Shown here: in pieces, positions 47,328-55,809 of the stretch
Layout: every line of letters starts with the position of its first letter
Numbering within the stretch: the stretch's first letter is position 1
From: Pseudomonas sp. Irchel 3E13
GTDB taxonomy: Bacteria; Pseudomonadota; Gammaproteobacteria; Pseudomonadales; Pseudomonadaceae
Direction: 5' to 3'
DNA length: 64,000 nucleotides
NCBI RefSeq assembly: GCF_900187455.1
Contig: NZ_FYDX01000004.1
Coordinates: 62,001 to 126,000 of the forward strand
The notes under the pieces: model-generated
What the model was told of the DNA's origin: nothing
The model's database searches: none
Seen by the model: the letters and a program-made list of their open reading frames with translations, nothing else
Program-made: the position numbers and the translations under genes

Positions 47328-47411
47328 GGGCCTCATCGCCGGCAAGCCGGCTCCCACGGGGATCGGCATGCGCCGGACCTTGTGGGCGCTGGCTTGCCAG
47401 CGAGGAGGCCC
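47328..47411. repeat. REP doublet of the GCCGGCAAGCCGGC class
   Basis: Two inverted arms of 30 bases (47328-47357 and 47382-47411), imperfect, follow paaK. They differ from the GCGAGCAAGCTCGC class seen elsewhere. The pair sits between paaK and the convergent TetR gene. Confidence 0.75.
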
Positions 47412-47416
47412 TCACC

Positions 47417-47992
47417 TCAGCTTCTGCCCACCAGACTGACGATCACGGCAAACAACTCCTCCCGCGCCTGCCCGTGCTCAATCTCTCCGGCCACCGCCGC
47501 CCCGGATAAAGCATCCGCCGCGCCCAGCATTCCCCATAACCCCGCGGTAGAAAGCGCCCCGGCAAAAGGCGCGAGCACCGCCCGGCATTTGCCGAGAAAC
47601 TCAAGCTGACACTCGCGCTTCAACCGCGCCAGTTCCGGCGAGCCTTCCAGCGCCGCCAACACCCCGGGAATCTCCCGCCCTTCGGCCAGCACGCAGTCGA
47701 CATAACTGTCGGCGATCGCCCGCGCCTTACCCGCCAGGCTGGCTTCACCCGCCGCCATGGCCGCGTCGATCAACAGATTCTGCCGCGTTTCGAAATCCCG
47801 GTAGAGCGCGGTCAACAAACCTTCCCGCGTACCGAAATGGTCGTACACCGTCGGTTTGGTGATGCCCGCCGCCTCGGCCAGCCGGCCCAGGCTCAGGGCA
47901 TCGGTGCCCTCCGCGGCGATCAGTTGCCGGGAAACGTCCAGCAACTGCTCCAGGCGCTGCTCGCGGGTCAGGCGCTTGCGGGTGTCGCTCAT
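47417..47992 (-). CDS. TetR-family regulator
   Basis: A 191-residue protein with N-terminal helix-turn-helix LSLGRLAEAAGITKPTVYDHFGTREGLL. The C-terminal domain has no known signature. It is the second gene after a flavodoxin-fold oxidoreductase (three-base gap) and probably represses that unit. It sits between paaK and paaA on the opposite strand, so a role in phenylacetate control is possible but unproven. Confidence 0.88.
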   Translation of the reverse strand: MSDTRKRLTREQRLEQLLDVSRQLIAAEGTDALSLGRLAEAAGITKPTVYDHFGTREGLLTALYRDFETRQNLLIDAAMAAGEASLAGKARAIADSYVDCVLAEGREIPGVLAALEGSPELARLKRECQLEFLGKCRAVLAPFAGALSTAGLWGMLGAADALSGAAVAGEIEHGQAREELFAVIVSLVGRS

Positions 47993-47995
47993 GCA

Positions 47996-48571
47996 TCAAC
48001 TCCTGTGACTGAACAGCTCACGGCCAATACGCCGCGCGGTGTCGAAATGCCCCTCGGGGAAATGCTCATCCATCTGGGTCAAAAGCGTCGAGGATGCCAC
48101 CCGCGCGCCGCAATAGCCAAAGATCCCGTGTTCGATCTGGGTGTGCATCGCCACCGCGTAGCCGTGCTTGTCGTAAGTGCGCGGGCCGGCGCCGGCGATG
48201 GCGACCAAGTGCACCGGCAGGCGCTGCAACAGCCCCTGCTCGGCCTGATCGTAGGCCCAGCCGCTGGTGAACACCCGGTCGATCCAGCCTTTGAGCAGCG
48301 CCGGGAACGACCACCAATACACCGGGTACACCAACACCAGCGCATCGGCGCGGTCGATCCGCGCCTGCTCGGCGAGGACGTCCGCGGGCACCGCCGCCTG
48401 GTTGCGGAACAGGGCGAGGTCCTCGGGGTTGTAGCGCGGGTCGAAGCCTTCTGCGCTGAGGTCGGCGAGTTCAAAGACGTGGTGTTCGGCGACGCCGTGC
48501 GCCAGTTCGGCGGCGACGCGATGGGTCAGGGAACCGGTGTCGGGATGCGCAACGACGATCAAGGCGTGCAT
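47996..48571 (-). CDS. NAD(P)H-dependent oxidoreductase, flavodoxin-like fold (MdaB/NQO type)
   Basis: A 191-residue protein; ATG at 48571 with GGAG upstream. The start MHALIVVAHPDTGSLTHRVA and LVLVYPVYWWSFPALLKGWI, then DRVFTSGWAYD are typical of the Flavodoxin_2 family of FMN/FAD quinone reductases. Possibly a quinone or electrophile detoxifying enzyme. Transcribed with the TetR gene, divergent from paaA. Confidence 0.87.
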   Translation of the reverse strand: MHALIVVAHPDTGSLTHRVAAELAHGVAEHHVFELADLSAEGFDPRYNPEDLALFRNQAAVPADVLAEQARIDRADALVLVYPVYWWSFPALLKGWIDRVFTSGWAYDQAEQGLLQRLPVHLVAIAGAGPRTYDKHGYAVAMHTQIEHGIFGYCGARVASSTLLTQMDEHFPEGHFDTARRIGRELFSHRS

Positions 48572-48606
48572 GGGTTTCTCCGGGTTGTTGAGATGAAATA
48601 TCGACA

Positions 48607-48631
48607 TACCAAAGGTAGATTACTTTTAGTA
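48607..48631. promoter_or_regulatory. Paired palindromes, candidate TetR operator
   Basis: TACC-AAA-GGTA (48607-48617) and TACT-TTT-AGTA (48621-48631) have centres 14 bases apart, upstream of the oxidoreductase gene. This is a fit for a TetR dimer pair; unproven. Confidence 0.4.
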
Positions 48632-48674
48632 CATAAATCAACCCGGACTCCGTTCGTCATCAACGCCTCGATCC

Positions 48675-48738
48675 GATACAAAAAGCAATTACGACACCAT
48701 TTTTTCTGTTTGATATTTTGTTTTGTATCACTTATAAC
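48675..48738 (+). promoter_or_regulatory. paaA: paaA promoter with candidate PaaX operator
   Basis: TTGATA (48710-48715), 17-base spacer and TATAAC (48733-48738) form a strong promoter. GATATTTTGTTTTGTATC (48712-48729) fills the -35 to -10 region and resembles the paaF element. GATACAAAA at 48675-48683 is the exact inverse of TTTTGTATC inside it. Confidence 0.55.
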
Positions 48739-48785
48739 TGTCTCACGCCCCGAAGCCCCCACGACAAAAAGGCGGGAGACCCCTC

Positions 48786-49775
48786 ATGTACGCACAATTG
48801 GTCGAAACCGGCGTCAAGCGCCTGAAGACCCTCGAAGAGATGTCCGAGCAGGAACGCGCCTTCCAGGAACGGATCGACGCCGAGATCAAGATCGAAGCCA
48901 AGAACTGGATGCCGGATGCCTATCGCCAGACGCTGATCCGGCAGATTTCCCAACACGCCCACTCCGAAATCGTCGGCATGCTGCCGGAAGGCAACTGGGT
49001 CACCCGCGCCCCCAGCCTCAAGCGCAAGCTGCAACTGATGGCGAAGATTCAGGACGAAGCCGGCCACGGTTTGTACCTGTACAGCGCGATGGAAACCCTG
49101 GGCGCTGATCGCGATACAGAAATTGACAAGCTGCATAGCGGAAAAGCCAAGTATTCGAGCATTTTCAACTACCCGACCCTGAGCTGGGCCGATATCGGCG
49201 CGGTGGGCTGGCTGGTGGATGGCGCCGCCATCGTCAATCAGGTGGTGCTCCAGCGCACCAGCTATGGCCCCTACTCGCGGGCGATGATCCGCATCTGCAA
49301 GGAAGAGAGTTTCCACCAGCGCCAGGGCTATGAACTGCTGCTGACCATGATGCGCGAGGGCACCCAGGCGCAGAAGGACATGGTCCAGGACGCGATCAAC
49401 CGCCTCTGGTGGCCGTCGCTGATGATGTTCGGCCCCAGCGACGAGCACTCGCCCAACAGCGCCCAGTCCATGGCCTGGAAAATCAAGCGCCAGAGCAACG
49501 ACGAACTGCGCCAGCGCTTCGTCGACCAGACCGTGCCGCAACTGGAGCTGCTCGGCTGCACCGCCCCGGACCCGGACCTGAAGTGGAACGCCGAGCGCGG
49601 CCACTACGATTTCGGCGAGATCCAGTGGGACGAATTCTACGAAGTGCTTAAGGGCAACGGCCCGTGCAACCAGGAGCGCGTCGCCACCCGCCGCCAGGCC
49701 ATCGAAGACGGTGCCTGGGTCCGCGCGGCCGCGGTCGCCCACGCCCGCAAAAAACACAACAAGAACGCCGCCTGA
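48786..49775 (+). CDS. paaA: PaaA, phenylacetyl-CoA 1,2-epoxidase catalytic subunit
   Basis: A 329-residue ferritin-like diiron protein. The metal motifs [17 protein letters not shown] and [13 protein letters not shown] give the ExxH pairs of the diiron site. It forms the PaaABCE complex, which epoxidises the ring of phenylacetyl-CoA. First gene of the second paa unit; 26 bases to paaB. Confidence 0.95.
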   Translation: MYAQLVETGVKRLKTLEEMSEQERAFQERIDAEIKIEAKNWMPDAYRQTLIRQISQHAHSEIVGMLPEGNWVTRAPSLKRKLQLMAKIQDEAGHGLYLYSAMETLGADRDTEIDKLHSGKAKYSSIFNYPTLSWADIGAVGWLVDGAAIVNQVVLQRTSYGPYSRAMIRICKEESFHQRQGYELLLTMMREGTQAQKDMVQDAINRLWWPSLMMFGPSDEHSPNSAQSMAWKIKRQSNDELRQRFVDQTVPQLELLGCTAPDPDLKWNAERGHYDFGEIQWDEFYEVLKGNGPCNQERVATRRQAIEDGAWVRAAAVAHARKKHNKNAA

Positions 49776-49801
49776 CCGCCGCCTGACAGGAGAACCCCGC
49801 C

Positions 49802-50083
49802 ATGTCCGAATGGACCCTTTTCGAAGTCTTCGTGCGCAGCAAGCACGGCCTCAACCACAAGCATGTCGGCAGCGTGCACGCCGCCGACGCGGTAATGGCC
49901 ATCGAGAACGCCCGCGAGCTGTACACCCGGCGCAATGAAGGCGTGAGCCTGTGGGTGGTGCCGTCGGCGCTGATCACTGCCTCGTCGCCGGACGAGAAAG
50001 ACCCGCTGTTCGCCCCGTCCGAAGACAAGATCTACCGCCACGCCAGCTTCTACGAGCTGCCGGCCGAAGTGGGGCACATGTAA
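49802..50083 (+). CDS. paaB: PaaB, phenylacetyl-CoA epoxidase subunit
   Basis: A 93-residue protein beginning MSEWTLFEVFVRSKHGLNHK, the usual PaaB start, with AGSVHAAD-like region HVGSVHAADAVMAIENAREL. It bridges the PaaAC heterodimers in the complex. Its TAA overlaps the paaC ATG by one base. Confidence 0.95.
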   Translation: MSEWTLFEVFVRSKHGLNHKHVGSVHAADAVMAIENARELYTRRNEGVSLWVVPSALITASSPDEKDPLFAPSEDKIYRHASFYELPAEVGHM

Positions 50084-50838
50084 TGAACCAGGACCTGATT
50101 CAGTACCTGCTGCGCCTGGGCGACAGCGCCATGGTCCAGGCCCAGCGCCTGTGCCAGTGGTGCGGCCGCGCCCCGGCGCTGGAAGAAGAACTGGCGCTGA
50201 TGAACTTCGGCCTCGACCTGGTCGGCCAGGCGCGCAACTGGCTGGAATACGCCGCCGAGCTGGCCGATGACGGCCGCGACGCCGATCACCTGGTGTTCCG
50301 CCGCGACGAACGCGCCTACCGTAACCTGCTGCTGGTGGAACAGCCCAACGGCGACTACGCGGTGACCATCCTCAAGCAGTTCTTCTACGACGCCTGGCAT
50401 TACGCGGTGCTCCAAGGTCTGTGCCGCTCCAGCGACGAGCGTGTGCAGGGCGTCGCCGCCAAGGCGCTGAAAGAAGTCACCTATCACCTGCGCCGCTCCG
50501 GCGAGTGGGTCGAGCGGCTGGGCGACGGCACTGAGGAAAGCCGCCAGCGCATGCTCACCGCCCTGCCCCAGGTCTGGCGCTTCACCGTCGAGCTGGTGGA
50601 GGCCGATGCCGTCGAGCAGCGCCTGTTCCAGGCCGGCGTGATCGGCAATCCCGAGCAGGTCGCGCTGGACTGGCAGCGACAGGTCGAAGCCACCTTCGAG
50701 CGCGCCAGCCTGCCGGTGCCGCAGCCGGCCAGCCACTTCTACCTCAGCGGTCGCCAGGGCGTGCACAGCGAGCACCTCGGCTTGCTGCTGGCGGAAATGC
50801 AATTCCTGCCGCGAGCCTATCCCGATGCGACCTGGTGA
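50083..50838 (+). CDS. paaC: PaaC, phenylacetyl-CoA epoxidase structural subunit
   Basis: A 251-residue ferritin-like protein, starting at 50083 (longer upstream frame is inside paaB). RLGDSAMVQAQRLCQWCGRA and FFYDAWHYAVLQGL are typical. It pairs with PaaA and lacks a functional diiron set in relatives. Overlaps paaD by 14 bases. Confidence 0.94.
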   Translation: MNQDLIQYLLRLGDSAMVQAQRLCQWCGRAPALEEELALMNFGLDLVGQARNWLEYAAELADDGRDADHLVFRRDERAYRNLLLVEQPNGDYAVTILKQFFYDAWHYAVLQGLCRSSDERVQGVAAKALKEVTYHLRRSGEWVERLGDGTEESRQRMLTALPQVWRFTVELVEADAVEQRLFQAGVIGNPEQVALDWQRQVEATFERASLPVPQPASHFYLSGRQGVHSEHLGLLLAEMQFLPRAYPDATW

Positions 50839-51361
50839 GCTGATCGCCAGCGACCGCGGCGCCCGCGCGCCCCGGGCCGACGACCTGCGCCAGGCCTGGA
50901 CGGTGCTGGAACAGGTCATGGACCCGGAAGTGCCGGTGGTCAGCGTGGTCGAACTGGGCATCGTCCGCGACCTCGACTGGGCCGAAGGTCACCTGCGCGT
51001 GACCGTGACCCCGACCTACTCCGGCTGCCCGGCCACCGAGGTGATCGAGCAAGACATCCGCGAAGCGCTGGAGCAGGCCGGTTTCGCCGCGCCGCGGCTG
51101 AGCCGGCAACTGAGCCCGGCCTGGACCACCGACTGGATCAGCGCCAGCGGCCGCGAACGCCTGCGCGCCTACGGCATTGCCGCGCCGGTCGGCAGCAGCA
51201 GCAGCAAGCGCAGCCTGCTCGGCGAGCCCGACGTGATCGCCTGCCCGCAGTGCGGCAGCGTGCACACCGAACTGCTCAGCCAGTTCGGTTCCACCGCCTG
51301 CAAGGCGCTGTACCGCTGCTGCGACTGCCGCGAGCCCTTCGACTACTTCAAGTGCATCTAG
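50825..51361 (+). CDS. paaD: PaaD, iron-sulfur assembly factor for the epoxidase
   Basis: A 178-residue protein: MIP18/DUF59 domain (VMDPEVPVVSVVELGIVRDL, TPTYSGCPATEVIEQDI) and a C-terminal zinc-ribbon-like set (IACPQCGSVH ... CCDCREPF). Needed for maturation of the PaaE iron-sulfur site in known systems. Lies 31 bases before paaE. Confidence 0.93.
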   Translation: MRPGELIASDRGARAPRADDLRQAWTVLEQVMDPEVPVVSVVELGIVRDLDWAEGHLRVTVTPTYSGCPATEVIEQDIREALEQAGFAAPRLSRQLSPAWTTDWISASGRERLRAYGIAAPVGSSSSKRSLLGEPDVIACPQCGSVHTELLSQFGSTACKALYRCCDCREPFDYFKCI

Positions 51362-51392
51362 GCGCGGCCAAGCGCGCCTGATGGAGAATTCC

Positions 51393-52469
51393 ATGAGCCA
51401 GTTCCATAGCCTGACCGTCAAGCAAGTCCGCAGCGAAACCCGCGACGCCGTGTCGATCCTGTTCGACGTGCCGCACGACCTTCGCGAAACCTTCCGCTTC
51501 ACTCAGGGCCAGTACCTGGTGCTGCGCACCCGGCTGGACGACGAAGAAGTGCGCCGTTCCTACTCGATCTGCACCGGCATCAACGACAACGAATTGCGCG
51601 TGGCGGTGAAGAAAGTCACCGGCGGGCGTTTCTCCGCCTTCGCCAACGAAGCCCTGGCGGCCGGTGACGTGCTGGAGGTGATGCCGCCGTCCGGCAGCTT
51701 CCACGTCGCCCTCGATCCGGCGCGCCACGGCCATTACCTCGCCGTGGCGGCGGGCAGCGGCATCACGCCGATCCTGTCCATCGTCAAGAGCACCCTGGAG
51801 GCCGAGCCGAACAGCCGCGTCACCCTGCTCTACGGCAACCGCGCCAGCGGCGGCGCGCTGTTTCGCGAACAGCTCGAAGACCTGAAAAACCGCTACCTGC
51901 AGCGCCTCAACCTGATCTTCGTGTTCAGCCGCGAACAGCAGGACATCGACCTCTACAACGGCCGCATCGACGCCGGCAAATGCGAGCAACTGTTCAGCCG
52001 CTGGCTCGACGTGCCCAACCTCGACGCCGCGTTCATCTGCGGCCCGCAGGAAATGACCGAGACCGTGCGCGATGCGCTGAAGGCCAAGGGCATGGCGGCC
52101 GAGCGCATCCACTTCGAACTGTTCGCCACTGCCGGCAACAGCGAACGCCGCCAGGCCCGCGAAGCGGCGCGGCAGGTGGATGCGGCAGTGAGCCAGATCA
52201 CCGTGATCAGCGATGGCCGCGCCCTCTCCTTCGACCTGCCGCGCAACACCCAGAGCGTGCTGGAAGCCGGCAACGCCATCGGCGCGGAATTGCCGTGGTC
52301 GTGCAAGGCGGGCGTGTGCTCCACCTGCAAGTGCAAGGTCATCGAAGGCGAAGTGGAAATGGACAGCAACCATGCCCTCGAAGACTACGAAGTGGCGGCC
52401 GGCTACGTGCTGTCGTGCCAGAGCTACCCGGTGAGCGAGCGCGTGGTGCTCGACTTCGACCAGCTCTGA
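51393..52469 (+). CDS. paaE: PaaE, reductase of phenylacetyl-CoA epoxidase
   Basis: A 358-residue flavin reductase: FAD domain RRSYSICTG, NADPH domain AVAAGSGITPILSIVKSTLE, and [2Fe-2S] domain SCKAGVCSTCKCKVIEGEVE with the fourth Cys in YVLSCQSYP. ATG at 51393, eight bases after GGAG. Transfers electrons from NADPH to PaaA. Confidence 0.94.
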   Translation: MSQFHSLTVKQVRSETRDAVSILFDVPHDLRETFRFTQGQYLVLRTRLDDEEVRRSYSICTGINDNELRVAVKKVTGGRFSAFANEALAAGDVLEVMPPSGSFHVALDPARHGHYLAVAAGSGITPILSIVKSTLEAEPNSRVTLLYGNRASGGALFREQLEDLKNRYLQRLNLIFVFSREQQDIDLYNGRIDAGKCEQLFSRWLDVPNLDAAFICGPQEMTETVRDALKAKGMAAERIHFELFATAGNSERRQAREAARQVDAAVSQITVISDGRALSFDLPRNTQSVLEAGNAIGAELPWSCKAGVCSTCKCKVIEGEVEMDSNHALEDYEVAAGYVLSCQSYPVSERVVLDFDQL

Positions 52470-52470
52470 G

Positions 52471-52537
52471 TATCGCGAGCAAGCTCGCTCCTACACGCCC
52501 AAACGCAAATCCAGTAGGAGCGAGCTTGCTCGCGATA
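52471..52537. repeat. REP doublet after paaE
   Basis: Perfect 24-base inverted arms at 52471-52494 and 52514-52537. It begins two bases after the paaE stop and separates paaABCDE from the transport genes. A third single REP-like unit with CGCGGGTAAACCCGCTCCC lies at about 52591-52616. Confidence 0.9.
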
Positions 52538-52650
52538 GGCCCCAAAACCAGGCAACACCGTTTCACCGGAAATACCCAGGGTCCGCTACCCATCGCGGGT
52601 AAACCCGCTCCCACAACACAACTACAACAAGATCAAGAGAGCGCCCACCC

Positions 52651-52959
52651 ATGACTCCCAGTCATATCGAATCCATCAGCAATCACCCCGACTTCCAGCA
52701 ACTGGTCCGGCGCAAGCGCCGGCTCAACGGCACGCTGACCGCCGCCATGCTGGTGATCTACTACGGCTTCGTCCTGCTCGTGGCCTTTTCCCCCAGCACC
52801 CTGGGCCAGTCCCTCAGTGGCGGCGTGACCACGGTGGGCATGCTGGTGGGGGTGTTGATCGTGCTGTTGTCCTTCGCCCTCACCGGTATCTACGTGTACC
52901 GCGCCAACAACGTCCTCGATCCGCTCAACGACAAGGTCAAGCAGGAGTGCGCGCAATGA
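52651..52959 (+). CDS. DUF485 inner-membrane protein (YjcH-like)
   Basis: A 102-residue protein with two transmembrane segments ([17 protein letters not shown] and [20 protein letters not shown]) and RRKRRLNGT in between. DUF485 proteins accompany ActP-type SSS permeases. Its stop overlaps the ATG of the next gene (ATGA). Confidence 0.9.
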   Translation: MTPSHIESISNHPDFQQLVRRKRRLNGTLTAAMLVIYYGFVLLVAFSPSTLGQSLSGGVTTVGMLVGVLIVLLSFALTGIYVYRANNVLDPLNDKVKQECAQ

Positions 52960-54518
52960 ACTGGACCGCCATCGGCATGTTCCTGCTGTTCGTCGTCTTC
53001 ACCCTCGGCGTGACCCGCTGGGCCGCCCTGCGCACCCGCTCGGCCAGTGATTTCTACACCGCCGGCGGCGGCCTGACCGGGATGCAGAACGGTCTGGCGA
53101 TCGCCGGCGACATGATCAGCGCCGCGTCCTTCCTCGGCATCTCGGCGATGATGTTCCTCAACGGCTACGACGGCCTGCTCTACGCCCTCGGCGTGCTCGC
53201 CGGCTGGCCGATCATCCTGTTCCTGATCGCCGAACGCCTGCGCAACCTGGGCAAGTACACCTTCGCCGACGTGGTCTCCTACCGCCTGGCGCAAACGCCG
53301 GTGCGCCTGACCTCGGCCTTCGGCACCCTGACCGTGGCGCTGCTGTACCTGGTGGCGCAGATGGTTGGCGCCGGCAAGCTGATCGAGTTGCTGTTCGGCA
53401 TCAGCTACCTCTACGCGGTGATGCTGGTGGGCGTGCTGATGGTGTTCTACGTGACCTTCGGCGGCATGCTCGCCACCACCTGGGTGCAGATCATCAAGGC
53501 GGTGATGCTGCTCTCCGGCACCACCTTCATGGCGTTCATGGTGCTCAAGCACTTCGGCTTCAGTACCGAGGCGATGTTCGCCAGCGCCACCGCCGTGCAC
53601 GCCAAGGGCGCGGCGATCATGGCCCCGGGCGGCTTGCTGTCGAACCCGGTGGACGCCATTTCCCTAGCCGTGGGCATGATGTTCGGCACCGCCGGCCTGC
53701 CGCACATCCTGATGCGCTTCTTCACCGTCAGTAACGCCAAGGAAGCGCGCAAGTCGGTGTTCTACGCCACCGGCTTCATCGGCTACTTCTACCTGCTGCT
53801 GATCGTCATCGGCTTCGGCGCCATCGTCATGGTCGGTACTGAGCCGTCCTACCGCGACGCCAGCGGCGCAATCATCGGCGGCGGCAACATGATCGCCGTG
53901 CACCTGGCGCAAGCCGTGGGCGGCAACCTGTTCCTCGGCTTCATCTCGGCAGTGGCCTTCGCCACCATCCTCGCGGTGGTCGCCGGCCTGGCGCTGTCCG
54001 GCGCTTCGGCGGTGTCCCACGACCTCTACGCCTGCGTGATCCGCAAGGGCAAGGCCACTGAACAGGAAGAGATCCGCGTCTCCCGCGTCGCCACCCTGGT
54101 GATCGGCGTGCTGGCGATCATCCTCGGGCTGATGTTCGAATCGCAGAACATCGCCTTCCTGTCCGGACTGGTGCTGGCGATCGCGGCGTCGGTCAACTTC
54201 CCGGTGCTGTTCCTCTCGATGTTCTGGAAAGGCCTGACCACCCGTGGCGCGGTCGCCGGCAGCATGGCGGGCCTGCTCTCCGCCGTGATCCTGCTGGTGT
54301 TGAGCCCGGTGGTGTGGGTCAACGTGCTGCATCACGACAAGGCGCTGTTCCCCTACAGCAACCCGGCGCTGTTCTCCATGAGCGCGGCCTTCCTTAGTGC
54401 CTGGGTGTTCTCGGTCACCGACCGCTCGGCCCAGGCCAGCGAGGAACGCGGGCGCTACCTGGCGCAGTTCATCCGCTCTATGACCGGTATCGGCGCCGCT
54501 GGCGCCAGCAAACACTAA
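52956..54518 (+). CDS. paaL: PaaL-type phenylacetate permease (SSS family, ActP-like)
   Basis: A 520-residue, multi-span sodium:solute symporter. Typical regions are [40 protein letters not shown] and [16 protein letters not shown]. Within a paa locus it matches PaaL/PhaJ of P. putida (about 520 residues), which imports phenylacetate. Acetate or other acids are alternatives. Coupled to the DUF485 gene. Confidence 0.82.
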   Translation: MNWTAIGMFLLFVVFTLGVTRWAALRTRSASDFYTAGGGLTGMQNGLAIAGDMISAASFLGISAMMFLNGYDGLLYALGVLAGWPIILFLIAERLRNLGKYTFADVVSYRLAQTPVRLTSAFGTLTVALLYLVAQMVGAGKLIELLFGISYLYAVMLVGVLMVFYVTFGGMLATTWVQIIKAVMLLSGTTFMAFMVLKHFGFSTEAMFASATAVHAKGAAIMAPGGLLSNPVDAISLAVGMMFGTAGLPHILMRFFTVSNAKEARKSVFYATGFIGYFYLLLIVIGFGAIVMVGTEPSYRDASGAIIGGGNMIAVHLAQAVGGNLFLGFISAVAFATILAVVAGLALSGASAVSHDLYACVIRKGKATEQEEIRVSRVATLVIGVLAIILGLMFESQNIAFLSGLVLAIAASVNFPVLFLSMFWKGLTTRGAVAGSMAGLLSAVILLVLSPVVWVNVLHHDKALFPYSNPALFSMSAAFLSAWVFSVTDRSAQASEERGRYLAQFIRSMTGIGAAGASKH

Positions 54519-54549
54519 TTCACAAGAAAACGACTCGGGAATAATAACA

Positions 54550-55776
54550 ATGAACCCTGTTCGCCTTCTGGCAGGACTCACCCTGCCCCTCGCCTGCGCC
54601 CCGGCCATGGCCGGCTTCGTCGAGGACAGCCACGCAAAAATCGAGCTGCGCAACCACTACATCAACCGCGATTTCCGCCAGGACAACGCGCCGCAAGCCA
54701 AGGCCGAGGAATGGGCCCAGGGCTTCACCGCCAAGCTGGAATCGGGCTTCACCGACGGCACGCTGGGCTTCGGCGTCGATGCCATGGGCCAACTGGGCAT
54801 CAAGCTCGATTCCAGCCGCGACCGCCGCGGCACCGGCCTGCTGCCGTACGGTCGCAACAGCCTGGAGCCGGCGGACGACTACAGCGAACTGGGCCTGACC
54901 GCCAAGGTGCGCCTGTCGAAAAGCGTGCTGCGCCTCGGCACCCTGCAACCGCTGTTGCCGGTGGTGACCTACAACGACACCCGCCTGCTCGCCTCGACCT
55001 TCAAGGGCGGCCTGCTGACCAGCCAGGAACTCGACGGCCTGACCCTCAACGGCGGTCGCCTGACCAAGGCCAACCTGCGCGACTCGTCGAGCAATGACGA
55101 CATCGGCTACGGCGCCGCCAGCAGCGACCACTTCGACTTCGGCGGCGGCACCTACGCCTTCAACCCGCAACTGGCAGTGACCTACTACTACGCCAAGCTG
55201 GAGGAGATCTACCGCCAGCAGTTCGTCGGCCTGGTGCACACCCAGCCGCTGGGCGAAGGCCTGAGCCTGCGCAGCGACCTGCGTTATTTCGACAGCCGCG
55301 GCGACGGCGCCGAACGCGCCGGCCGCATCGATAACCGCAACTTCAACGGCATGTTCACCCTGGCGGTGGGCGCGCACAAATTCAGCGGCACCTTCCAGCA
55401 GATGTCCGGCGACAGCGCCTTCCCGTTCCTCAACGGCGGCGACCCGTACACCGTCAACCTGGTCACCTTCAACACCTTCACCCGCGCCGGGCTGGACTCC
55501 TGGCAGGCGCGCTACGACTACGACTTCGCCGCCCTCGGCATCCCCGGCCTGACCTTCATGACCCGCTACACCGATGGCCGCCACGCCAAGGCGGCGGGCA
55601 TCGACAACGGCCGCGAGCGCGAACGCGACACCGACCTCGCCTACGTCATCCAGAGCGGCCCGCTGAAAAACGTCAGCCTGCGCTGGCGCAACGTCACCTT
55701 CCGTTCCGGCAACGGCCTGACCAATGCCCTGGACGAGAACCGCCTGATCGTCGGCTACACCCTGGCGCTGTGGTAA
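54550..55776 (+). CDS. paaM: PaaM, OprD-family outer-membrane porin
   Basis: A 408-residue porin with signal peptide MNPVRLLAGLTLPLACAPAMA. The OprD features HAKIELRNHYINRDFRQ and GFGVDAMGQLGIKLDSSRDR, and a C-terminal VGYTLALW ending with aromatic residue are visible. PaaM/PhaK of P. putida assists phenylacetate entry through the outer membrane. 31 bases after paaL. Confidence 0.85.
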   Translation: MNPVRLLAGLTLPLACAPAMAGFVEDSHAKIELRNHYINRDFRQDNAPQAKAEEWAQGFTAKLESGFTDGTLGFGVDAMGQLGIKLDSSRDRRGTGLLPYGRNSLEPADDYSELGLTAKVRLSKSVLRLGTLQPLLPVVTYNDTRLLASTFKGGLLTSQELDGLTLNGGRLTKANLRDSSSNDDIGYGAASSDHFDFGGGTYAFNPQLAVTYYYAKLEEIYRQQFVGLVHTQPLGEGLSLRSDLRYFDSRGDGAERAGRIDNRNFNGMFTLAVGAHKFSGTFQQMSGDSAFPFLNGGDPYTVNLVTFNTFTRAGLDSWQARYDYDFAALGIPGLTFMTRYTDGRHAKAAGIDNGRERERDTDLAYVIQSGPLKNVSLRWRNVTFRSGNGLTNALDENRLIVGYTLALW

Positions 55777-55809
55777 CAGCGCCGTCTTGAAAGAATCGGA
55801 GAACACACC

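Noticed and set aside
44643..47369. A 908-codon minus-strand open frame opposite paaJ and paaK
   Set aside because: Same reason: an antisense shadow of well-identified thiolase and ligase genes, rich in His/Gln/Ala/Val with no domain.
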